A stretch of DNA of 34,184 bases, from NCBI GenBank assembly GCA_913063055.1, contig CAJXZK010000025.1, positions 1 through 34,184 on the forward strand, given 5' to 3'. The notes under the pieces are model-generated. The model was given only the letters and a program-made list of their open reading frames with translations. It did not search any database and was not told the DNA's origin. The DNA comes from an uncultured bacterium (GTDB lineage: Bacteria; Cyanobacteriota; Vampirovibrionia; Obscuribacterales; Obscuribacteraceae). The position numbers and the translations under genes are program-made. Of this stretch, positions 16,431 to 24,662 are shown piece by piece (within the stretch, counting starts at the first letter, position 1; every line of letters begins with the position of its first letter).

Positions 16431-19400
16431 CTAGGCTCGACCAAGAAGAACCTTAGCCCTGTTATAGTGCTTCTCAGCCTCTTCTGGCTTGCCCAACTTC
16501 TTCAGAAGCTTAGCAAAATCGCGCAAGCTGTCAGCCAATTCAGGGTTATCAGCTCCCAACTCTTTTTCACGCAGCACTAGGGCCTTGGCTAATAGTGGCT
16601 CAGCCTTATCAAAGATGCCTTGCTGGAACTGTAAACCAGCTAAGCTCGTAAGGTTCTCAGCCAACTTCAAGGGCTCTGGCACTTCGGCATACTCAAGAAT
16701 GGTGACTGCTCTAGCAATGAGCGGCTCAGCCTCAGAAAATAGACCTTGAACGCACATTACACCAGCCAGGTTATTGAGATCGTCAACAACTTCAGGGTGG
16801 GAAGCACCAAGCTCGCCCTGCCGCCAGGACAGAATGCGCTCATAGGCCCGTTGAGCCTCTGGATAATTCTCTTGTTCATAGTGCATCTCGGCCATCTTCG
16901 TTAGAGCCGAAGACATGGTGGCAATTTGGGCAGCCTTAGCAGCAGCAACTTCAGCTTCATTCATCTTGGCTAGACGGGAACTGGAAGCACTCGGCTTAAC
17001 TTCAGCTGGTGGAGCAGAAACAGCAGCTGGTGCCACAGGAGCCTCAGGTTGTTTAGCAGGAGGTGGTGGCGGCGCAGACAGGGTCGCTGGAGCTGGTGCT
17101 GGAGCGGGCGCTGGAGCAGGAGCTGGAGCAGGAGCTGGCGCTGAAGCTGGCGCTGGCGTCGGAGCTGGAGCGGGCGCTGGAGCAGGCGCTGGCGCCGGAG
17201 CTGGTGCTGGAGCTGGCGCTGGTGCTGGAGCAGGCGCTGGCGTCGGAGCTGGAGCAGGCGCTGGCGTCGGAGCTGGAGCGGGAGCAGCACTTGCTGCCAC
17301 AGGAAGAGGAATATCAACTGTGGCAGGACCTTGTGGCGCAAGCTGCGGAACCACCAGCGGAGTGGGTGATGACTGCACCGCAGGCTCTGCTACCGGTGCA
17401 GTCACAGATATAGGAGCAGGGGCAGGAGTTGGTGCTGATGCTGAAGCGGCAGCAGCAGGAGCCTGTGGAGCAGTTAAAGGTTTAACCGAATCGCCCGGAC
17501 GGGCAGGTTCTGACTTAAGACTAGAGAAGAGCGAGCGCAAATCAACTTCATCTTCTGCCGCAGGCGCAGGCTCTTTTACTGGCTCTGCTTGAACTGGTTC
17601 TTGCTTTATCTCTGGCTTTAGCTCAGGTTTCGATTCTGTTAGTGTCTCTTGTGCAAGATCTTGTTTAGCTTCTTCCTTAACTTCCGATTTTGGCAGGTCA
17701 GCTTTTGCTTCGGCCTTGGCACTAAGGCTAAATTCAGCACCAATCATAAGGCTCTCAGATGAAAGGAAATCAGTGGCGAAAAGCGCATCACTGGCAATAC
17801 CAAAATTCGAGTCCAGAGCGCCAGAATCATTTACAGCGGATCCATTTGACGGGGCGCTGCCAGAAGCGGCAGAGTTGTTAACGGCACCTTCCAGCTTACT
17901 GAGAAGACTATCCAACGAGGCTTCCTCAGAAGCAGCCATGTCGGCTACCTTATCTACTTCTGCTTCGACTATCGCGCGGAAAACAGCAGTAGTCTGGAAA
18001 GCATCAGGGTTATCGGCAGCAGCCTCAGCTTCAGCGTTAGCAATAGCCTCATCAGGAATTTGCGCCAGCGAAGCCATCAGTGCTTCAGCCTGAGAAGCAG
18101 CGAGTGCTGTTTTCTCATCTACTTCACCGATTTCGCTGCCTTCACCGATTTCGGATCCATCATCGGCCAGACCAAACAAACTCAGAAGATCAGAGCCCTT
18201 CTCTTCAGCGGCAGGCGCAGCTGCTTGAGGAACCACCTGAGGAGTAATATCAGGAGTAACTTCTTGCTTTGCTTCAGGCTTCGCGTCAGGCTTAGCCTCG
18301 GGCACCACTTCAGGCTTAACGTCAGGTTTAGAGTCAGGGGTAATATCCAGACTATTGAGCAGAGCAGACAAATCTGGGGCTGCAGACGGCTCTGATGCCA
18401 GAGACTCTTCTACAGCAGAAAGCTTAGACTCTAGGCTAAATGCCGCAGCTTCAGGCTCCGCAACAACTTCTGCGGCAGTTTCTTCTCGCGTCCAACCAAG
18501 CTCAACTAAAGCTTGTTCAAAAGTAAGATTGCGCAAACGCCCCTGGTTTATACAATGATCAAGCACTTGCGCCGCATTAGCCAAAGCAAGATCGCCCTTC
18601 TCCATCAATTGATTGCAATCGAGAGAAGCCTGTCGACCAACATCAGTGAGAAAACCAGTAGTTTTTAGAACATCAGCTAAAGCCAGAGGATTTTGACGAG
18701 CCATCTGCAGGGCGCGGTCAATATCATCACTTGAAACCACCTTAGCAGCAATCAAAAGATCTTCAAAAGTCTGCGGAGTCTCAGAGGAGCCATCGCCGCC
18801 ATACTCCTTGGTAGAATCGCTGGCAGAGTCACTACTAGACGGCTCGGAGGGCACTTCAGTCAGGGCTTCATCTTTCAAATAATGAGCTTCAAGTGCAGCC
18901 AAACGCGAAAGAGTGTTATTGGGATTACCCAAGCCAGATGGCTTAGCTTCAGAAGTACCAACCACAGAAGCCATCAAAGACTCAAGGGAAGGTCCATCAT
19001 CGGAGGTAGCTGGAGCATTGGCGATAGCAGCGGCTTGCGAAAATTCACTTTCGAGCTCACCACTGCCCTGAGCAACGTCATCAGCAGCTGGAGCTTGATT
19101 CATGCGATCCATACAGTTCTGCACTTCGGGCAAAATCTGACCGGTCTCCTGCATCTGCCTCAGAGCAACACCAGCAGACTCTCGATCAAAAATGCCTTCT
19201 TCAATCATCTGTTGCACAGTCAAGGCGACATGCAGCATCTGTTCTGAAACATAGCCCTGCTCTACCATCACTTCGCCAATTGGCCGTTCGCTCAAAAGAC
19301 CAAGCTCTAAGCAGCTCATCACGTCAGTTTCATTGAGAAAATTAGCCATAACAAGCAGTTCGCCAATGCGAACTGTCTTCTGCATAGTAGGTCGCATAGA

Positions 19401-20030
19401 CAGATCAGCATACAAACCTTGATTGCCAGAAAGGGAAGCACCGGCTTTTGTTGCCTCATTACGCAGAGCATCGAGAGCTTCCTGACGCGCCATCATATCG
19501 TCGCGCACGCGCACCTGTAGCTCAAGAGCCACGCGCAAAAGTGAATCAGGCATCGAGCCATTAAGTACCAAAATGCGACCAAGAGGAAGGCCTGTAGCCA
19601 GCGAGCGCTGCATAGCAGCACCAAAAACAGCTTTGTTAATGATGCCTGAATCCATTAATAGTTCGCCGAGACGATTGGTTTGAGTGGAAGCCTGTTGCTC
19701 GATAGCCAACTCTTCCTTAACCAGGTCTTGAAAATTAGCACCACTCTTAACCGAAATCTTTAAACAACGCGCAGCCAGATTCATGTCAATAACTTTGTCA
19801 CGCAACATCGACTGAGCATCAACCGCCGACTGCAAATCGCGGTGATTGATAAATCCTGACATCGTTAACATCTGGCCGATATGTAAATGCTTAGTTCCAG
19901 CCGAACGGGCAGTGTCATCCAGTTGCTTCTGGGTAATTACCCCGGCCTTGACAAAGAGTTCACCGATTAAAATATCGGTTGGATAGCTTCTTGTTGTAGC
20001 GTTTTTCTTCAAAAAATCGAATGGCGGCAC
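16431..20030 (-). CDS. Large protein: multiple MshEN/GspE_N-like repeats, disordered region with (PA)n tract, C-terminal kinesin-light-chain-like TPRs
   Basis: Repeats 'ILIGELFVKAGVITQKQLDDT...HIGQMLTMSGFINHRDLQSAV', 'NRLGELLMDSGIINKAVFGAA...PLGRILVLNGSMPDSLLRVAL', 'VRIGELLVMANFLNETDVMSC...PIGEVMVEQGYVSEQMLHVAL', 'FEDLLIAAKVVSSDDIDRAL...ALADVLKTTGFL'; C-term 'YEQENYPEAQRAYERILSWRQGELGASHPEVVDDLNNLAGV'. Confidence 0.88.
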   Translation of the reverse strand: MPPFDFLKKNATTRSYPTDILIGELFVKAGVITQKQLDDTARSAGTKHLHIGQMLTMSGFINHRDLQSAVDAQSMLRDKVIDMNLAARCLKISVKSGANFQDLVKEELAIEQQASTQTNRLGELLMDSGIINKAVFGAAMQRSLATGLPLGRILVLNGSMPDSLLRVALELQVRVRDDMMARQEALDALRNEATKAGASLSGNQGLYADLSMRPTMQKTVRIGELLVMANFLNETDVMSCLELGLLSERPIGEVMVEQGYVSEQMLHVALTVQQMIEEGIFDRESAGVALRQMQETGQILPEVQNCMDRMNQAPAADDVAQGSGELESEFSQAAAIANAPATSDDGPSLESLMASVVGTSEAKPSGLGNPNNTLSRLAALEAHYLKDEALTEVPSEPSSSDSASDSTKEYGGDGSSETPQTFEDLLIAAKVVSSDDIDRALQMARQNPLALADVLKTTGFLTDVGRQASLDCNQLMEKGDLALANAAQVLDHCINQGRLRNLTFEQALVELGWTREETAAEVVAEPEAAAFSLESKLSAVEESLASEPSAAPDLSALLNSLDITPDSKPDVKPEVVPEAKPDAKPEAKQEVTPDITPQVVPQAAAPAAEEKGSDLLSLFGLADDGSEIGEGSEIGEVDEKTALAASQAEALMASLAQIPDEAIANAEAEAAADNPDAFQTTAVFRAIVEAEVDKVADMAASEEASLDSLLSKLEGAVNNSAASGSAPSNGSAVNDSGALDSNFGIASDALFATDFLSSESLMIGAEFSLSAKAEAKADLPKSEVKEEAKQDLAQETLTESKPELKPEIKQEPVQAEPVKEPAPAAEDEVDLRSLFSSLKSEPARPGDSVKPLTAPQAPAAAASASAPTPAPAPISVTAPVAEPAVQSSPTPLVVPQLAPQGPATVDIPLPVAASAAPAPAPTPAPAPAPTPAPAPAPAPAPAPAPAPAPAPAPAPAPTPAPASAPAPAPAPAPAPAPAPAPATLSAPPPPPAKQPEAPVAPAAVSAPPAEVKPSASSSRLAKMNEAEVAAAKAAQIATMSSALTKMAEMHYEQENYPEAQRAYERILSWRQGELGASHPEVVDDLNNLAGVMCVQGLFSEAEPLIARAVTILEYAEVPEPLKLAENLTSLAGLQFQQGIFDKAEPLLAKALVLREKELGADNPELADSLRDFAKLLKKLGKPEEAEKHYNRAKVLLGRA
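17086..17289. repeat. GC-rich minisatellite (GCTGGA/GCTGGT/GCGGGC hexamer variants) encoding the (PA)n tract
   Basis: About 200 bp of near-continuous 6-bp units; minus strand encodes PAPAPAPTPAPAP... Confidence 0.9.
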
Positions 20031-20256
20031 GGCTTCCCTCGGTCTACTCCCAGCTCCAAATACATATACGAACTATAGCAATACGTTCCCCCACAGAAGG
20101 CCTCTCTAACTCTTAGCGCCCATTGCTGTTGCAATGTTTTGCACAACTGGCATAAGAGCTGGTAACTCCTGACCCAGATTAGGTAGCAACTCTATATTAA
20201 ACGATTAGAGAGGGTAGATAGGAGATGTTAGCAACCCCCATGAACATTTATCAGCA

Positions 20257-20913
20257 ATGCCCAACACCCAGAACACAGACCTACCCGAAACTGCACTGGC
20301 AAAAGTGCTAATAGTAGAAGACCACCATGCGACCATGGACGGCCTATTTCTTGGCCTCTCCCACGTTCCAGGCCTGACGGTAGTAGGAACAGCCAGCACA
20401 AGCGATGAGGGCCTAAGGTTGATGCGCCACCATCAACCCGATGTCACCGTGTTAGATTTGCACCTACCAGGCTCAATGGGCCCCAAGGCAACAATAGAAG
20501 CCTTCAGAGAGGCAGCCGGTGAGCATACCAAGCTGATAATCTTTTCGGCCGAAAGCCGCATGGCTTTCATACAATCGGTTTTAGCAATGGGCGTTTCAGC
20601 CTATTTGCTCAAATCTGAACGGGTGGCAAAAGTTGCCGAAACAATTCAAGCGGTACTTTCTGGACAAACTGGTCTGATTTCCGACGAAGTAACCAAGACC
20701 TATAAAAAGATCACCAGGGCTGAGATGGAAGTATTAACGATGCTCGGCCGCGGCATGAAGTACCAAGACATCGCCGATCATCGCTTCACCTCGGTAGCAA
20801 CAGCCCGCAAACAATGCGAAACACTGCTGCTCAAACTCGGCCTAGAAACCCGCGAGCAGTTAATTGCCTGGGCTGTACAAAACGGCTTCGGCAGCGTTGA
20901 CATGGAAAATTGA
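20257..20913 (+). CDS. NarL/LuxR-type response regulator
   Basis: Receiver 'AKVLIVEDHHATMDG...PDVTVLDLHLPG...LIIFSAES...AYLLKSE', C-terminal HTH 'ITRAEMEVLTMLGRGMKYQDIADHRFTSVATARKQCETLLLKLGLETREQLI'. Confidence 0.93.
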   Translation: MPNTQNTDLPETALAKVLIVEDHHATMDGLFLGLSHVPGLTVVGTASTSDEGLRLMRHHQPDVTVLDLHLPGSMGPKATIEAFREAAGEHTKLIIFSAESRMAFIQSVLAMGVSAYLLKSERVAKVAETIQAVLSGQTGLISDEVTKTYKKITRAEMEVLTMLGRGMKYQDIADHRFTSVATARKQCETLLLKLGLETREQLIAWAVQNGFGSVDMEN

Positions 20914-20927
20914 GCACCTGATTCAAT

Positions 20928-22265
20928 ATGAATGACTTTCTCAAACAATTCTTTCGCGCTCAATCAGGTCAGGGTCTACCCGAAGAAGGTATTCTGCCAG
21001 GCGCAAAAGCGCGACAAAACTCTGAAAACCAGAAGCGATTTACCGAACAACAAGCCATCAGCGATGAAATAAATGGAGAGTACTTACAAAAGCAAGCAGA
21101 AGAACTATCAAAAGCTCTTAGAAACCATGCTGGGCAATATATCCAGACCTTGTCCGAGTCAATGCCTAATTTGCACTTGACCGCCAGCGACCCCCAAAGA
21201 GTGCCAGAACCAACAAACTGGCTGCCTCGCGCTGAACAAAGAAACCTGCAAAACAAAAACAGCCCATCTTTTTACAGCCGCTGGAAAGTATCGGGAGGTG
21301 GCAATGTCCTTTCGGTCAGGGCGACCAAAGGGCTGATTGAATTTTTCGTCGTACCAGACAAAGAAGTGCCGCACATCACCATGAGCGAATTTGGTTCGCG
21401 CTATCGAGGTAAATTTTCATACGTTGAGACCCGTGGCGGCAATGCAAGTGGCAGCGGCAGCGGTATGGCCTGGAAGCACGAAGGTATGAAGCTCAACGCT
21501 GAACAAACCTGCCGTTTTGTCGAACACCTAATCGACGAATTAGCCGTGGGCAAAGAGCGCGTTCGCAGCAAACCATTTCCTGAAAAAATTCTGCCCACCC
21601 TTGAAAAACAATTGGAGATTGAAAAAAACAATCTGCTCTTCAAGCTTCTCAATCAGCAAGAAGAACTGAAAAACCAGTTGGCGCGTGACTTACACGATAG
21701 CGTTATCGCAGATTTAATGATGCTCAAGCGCTATTTATCAGGCGACAAAAAGCTCTCAGCCGAAGAGACCATCGAGATTGTCGACGAAGTAGTCGTGCAA
21801 CTGCGAGACATCGTCAATGAATACTCGCCAAGACAATTGCAAGAATGGGGTTTGCAAGTAGGGGTTGAAGATCTACTAGAGCGCATTTCCAGACGCACAG
21901 GATTGACAATCGATTTCAAATTCAGCGGCGAGCTACCCAAATATCCCGACTTAGTTAGCTTGCACATATTTAGAGTAATTCAAGAAAGTCTCAACAATAT
22001 TGAAAAACACGCTGGCGCCTCGGCCGTTACAGTGGACATCCGGGCCTCTTCTCACGGCATCAGCACATTTAAAGTTACAGACAACGGCGCGGGCTTTGAC
22101 GCAGCTCAAGTGCGCCTTGAGGCTGATGGCTCGCATAGCATGGGCTTAGAGGGCATGCGCGAAAGAGTAGAGCTAATTCGCTGCTTCTATCCTTGTCAGA
22201 TTGCAATCGAATCAGAAAAAGGCCAGGGTACTACAATTACGCTCACTGTTTCTCAGCCAAAATAA
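20928..22265 (+). CDS. Soluble HisKA_3-type sensor histidine kinase
   Basis: 'LARDLHDSVIADLMMLKRYL' H-box, 'VIQESLNNIEKHAGAS' N-box, 'TDNGAGFD' and 'GLEGMRERVELI' G-boxes; no TM helix in the N-terminal 240 aa. Confidence 0.92.
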   Translation: MNDFLKQFFRAQSGQGLPEEGILPGAKARQNSENQKRFTEQQAISDEINGEYLQKQAEELSKALRNHAGQYIQTLSESMPNLHLTASDPQRVPEPTNWLPRAEQRNLQNKNSPSFYSRWKVSGGGNVLSVRATKGLIEFFVVPDKEVPHITMSEFGSRYRGKFSYVETRGGNASGSGSGMAWKHEGMKLNAEQTCRFVEHLIDELAVGKERVRSKPFPEKILPTLEKQLEIEKNNLLFKLLNQQEELKNQLARDLHDSVIADLMMLKRYLSGDKKLSAEETIEIVDEVVVQLRDIVNEYSPRQLQEWGLQVGVEDLLERISRRTGLTIDFKFSGELPKYPDLVSLHIFRVIQESLNNIEKHAGASAVTVDIRASSHGISTFKVTDNGAGFDAAQVRLEADGSHSMGLEGMRERVELIRCFYPCQIAIESEKGQGTTITLTVSQPK

Positions 22266-22333
22266 CTTCTCAATTCAATTAACTCTGCAACTCCAATAAA
22301 TTCACCCCTTCAAATAGATAAGGTCCAAATTCT

Positions 22334-22495
22334 GTGCACAAACTGCCAACCAAACCTTCGGCATTCCTAACCACATCTTTATGCCTGACAATCGCTTACT
22401 GTGCTACCGGCGCTGAAACAATAGGCGTCTCGCCAGCAGTTGCCGCACCGGCAAAAAAAAGATTTTGCACCTTACATGAAACTGGTACAAAATAA
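22334..22495 (+). other. Short frame encoding a signal peptide that runs into the A8 tract, out of frame with the downstream TonB_C/TPR ORF
   Basis: GTG at 22334: MHKLPTKPSAFLTTSLCLTIAYCATGAETIGVSPAVAAPAKKRFCTLHETGTK*; deleting one A of 22453-22460 gives ...APAKKDFAPYMKLVQNKIKW.... Confidence 0.65.
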
Positions 22496-23576
22496 AATCA
22501 AGTGGACGCCCCCAGCCAAAACCACTGTCAATAGCGTTGCCGTGACTTTCACTGTAGGAAAGACTGGCACAATAAGTGCAGTGAAGGTAAAAGAACCAAC
22601 AGCAGATCCAGCCGTAGACCAACTGGCAATTGCAACCATTCAAAAAGCAGCACCATTTCCGCCACTGCCTGCTGGTGAAACATCATTGGAAATTACTTTT
22701 ACTCTGCCCTGCCAACGGGGTGTCACTGCCAATGGCGTGGATTTAAACCCTTACAGCAACGAAGTTTTCAAACGCATTCATGCCGCTTGGTGGGTGCCAA
22801 AGCGGCTTTTGTTTATGCAAGTCGGCCTCAGTTATGAAATCAACAAAGACGGTAGCCTGGGAAAAGTCTCAATTGACAAATCCTCCGGCGACAAAAATGC
22901 CGATCGCTTAGCTGTAATTGGGGTCAAGAGAGCGGCACCATTCAAGCCATTACCTGAAGGAGTCGAGGCTCCTCTCAAGCTAAGTTTTAACGCCGGCTTC
23001 AAAGACGAACACGACAAAAACTTCTATATTTGGAACGGCGAACGCTTTAACATGGGCCAATCATATACAACCGCTGGTGGCACTGAAGTTGGACACAGAG
23101 ACAACACCACCGAAAAAGACAAAGCATTTCACTTGCGCAAAGAAGAAGCCTTGATCAAAATGGCTGACCTCGATGAGCAAATCGAAAAAGAAAGCAAAAC
23201 AAACCCAGACAGCATCAAACTAGTGCCTCTGCTTGTTCAGTACGCCGGCCAAGACCGGCTGATAGAAGAACATAGCGACGCCCTCGCCAAACTAAAGCAA
23301 GCTCTCGCCATCGCTAGAAAAAATCCAGCAGGGAATGAAAAAGAACTGGCCCAAAGTCTATGCGCACTAGCAACCGTTGAATATAACCTCGGCCACGTAC
23401 AAGAGGCAGAGCCACTGCTTAAAGAAGCGATAGAAATCAAAGAAAATGTTCTAAAAAGCAAAGACAAAGAACTAAAAGATTTGCTAGAGACATACGGTCG
23501 CATGCTTTATAAACAGGGTCGAGTGAAAGAATACGAAGAAGTAAGTAAGAAAGCTAGAGAAATTACGACCATCTAA
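22440..23576 (+). CDS. Two tandem TonB_C-like domains plus TPR protein (true N-terminus probably in the frame starting at 22334)
   Basis: 'IKWTPPAKTTVNSVAVTFTVGKTGTISAVKVKEPTADPAVDQLAIATIQKAAPFPPLP' and 'WWVPKRLLFMQVGLSYEINKDGSLGKVSIDKSSGDKNADRLAVIGVKRAAPFKPLP'; C-terminal 'AQSLCALATVEYNLGHVQEAEPLLKEAIEIKENV'. Confidence 0.8.
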   Translation: MPHRQKKDFAPYMKLVQNKIKWTPPAKTTVNSVAVTFTVGKTGTISAVKVKEPTADPAVDQLAIATIQKAAPFPPLPAGETSLEITFTLPCQRGVTANGVDLNPYSNEVFKRIHAAWWVPKRLLFMQVGLSYEINKDGSLGKVSIDKSSGDKNADRLAVIGVKRAAPFKPLPEGVEAPLKLSFNAGFKDEHDKNFYIWNGERFNMGQSYTTAGGTEVGHRDNTTEKDKAFHLRKEEALIKMADLDEQIEKESKTNPDSIKLVPLLVQYAGQDRLIEEHSDALAKLKQALAIARKNPAGNEKELAQSLCALATVEYNLGHVQEAEPLLKEAIEIKENVLKSKDKELKDLLETYGRMLYKQGRVKEYEEVSKKAREITTI

Positions 23577-23703
23577 ATACAGACACCGAGCGCAACAATC
23601 TGCTAGAAAGAATCTGCTAGAAAGAATTTACGATACAGAATATCCGACAAATAAGGTACGACAAAGAATTTACTAGCAACTAGCTGCTCGCGGTAATATC
23701 GAC

Positions 23704-24594
23704 TCAGAGCTTACGTTGAAAAAAGTCTTCAATATCTTCGTGCTTAATCACTCCATCACCAGAAAGATAAAGAGAGGTTTTGTCTTTGGCTGCCTTGTAC
23801 CCTACAGGCTTGGCATAGAACTTGTTGTCTAGAGGCTGCTTGGCAAAAGCTTTCAATTCAATGATTTGAAGCCATTTATCACTGGTACCAGAAAACTTCT
23901 TCTCCCCCCACCACTTTTTAATCACACGCCGCCCCAGGCCAACAGGTAGCCCCTTCGGCACACGCCTAGAGGAGGTCGCAGTATCTGAAGAAGAAGAAGA
24001 AGAAGAAGTATTAGTCTGCAATTCATCGCCAGTGAGCCCAATCAAAGCACACCAATGTCTTTTCACGGCTGTCGGAATGGGCTGCTCATCGATATAAACC
24101 ACCTCCGCCTCACGGCGAGTTCGCTTTAACTTAGCGAAGTCGGGTGCCTTCATATCAGTTCCTGGCAAATAATTTGTATAGCGACGCAACCGCAGTTTCA
24201 TATCCGAACCAGCGAGCTGTTCAACCTCGGGTGGATCTCTAAAAACACAGCGATTCGGCCCATACTCAGCCTGCTCATCTTTGGCGTACTTTTCGAATGG
24301 CATAAGCAAATAAGTTTTATTGTCTGGATTTACCATCCAAACATTCTCTGGTTCATCAGCAAGCCAAAGAGCATAGCCCTGCTTACAGGTAACCCGCAGG
24401 CCAACCTTGCTCAAGTAAACCCTAGACTGATTGAACATATCGCCACTAAGTGACAAGACAATCATGGGCGAAACACTCGCAGCAGCGTTGGCCCTGGGCT
24501 GCTCAATGGCTGTACTGAAAAACAGCAGCACAGCACAAGAGAACGAAATAAGTGGATTCCTGTTCATCGTTGTCACCATACGGTAGACGACCAC
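23704..24594 (-). CDS. Secreted protein of unknown function with poly-Ser run (probable start at MNRNPLISF, 24567)
   Basis: Signal peptide 'NPLISFSCAVLLFFSTAIEQPRANA'; 'GLRVTCKQGYALWLADEPENVWMVNPDNKTYLLMPFEKY'; SSSSSSS encoded by a GAA microsatellite near 23990. Confidence 0.7.
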   Translation of the reverse strand: MVVYRMVTTMNRNPLISFSCAVLLFFSTAIEQPRANAAASVSPMIVLSLSGDMFNQSRVYLSKVGLRVTCKQGYALWLADEPENVWMVNPDNKTYLLMPFEKYAKDEQAEYGPNRCVFRDPPEVEQLAGSDMKLRLRRYTNYLPGTDMKAPDFAKLKRTRREAEVVYIDEQPIPTAVKRHWCALIGLTGDELQTNTSSSSSSSDTATSSRRVPKGLPVGLGRRVIKKWWGEKKFSGTSDKWLQIIELKAFAKQPLDNKFYAKPVGYKAAKDKTSLYLSGDGVIKHEDIEDFFQRKL

Positions 24595-24662
24595 AGATTC
24601 CTAACTACTACAGTACCCCAAAAAAGTCTTACAGGGCAAGTTGAAAGAGAAAAGACAGCTTA

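Noticed and set aside
16915-17592. 225-aa + strand ORF rich in AGAGAG
   Set aside because: Antisense reading of the (PA)n minisatellite in the 16431..20030 gene; composition artefact.
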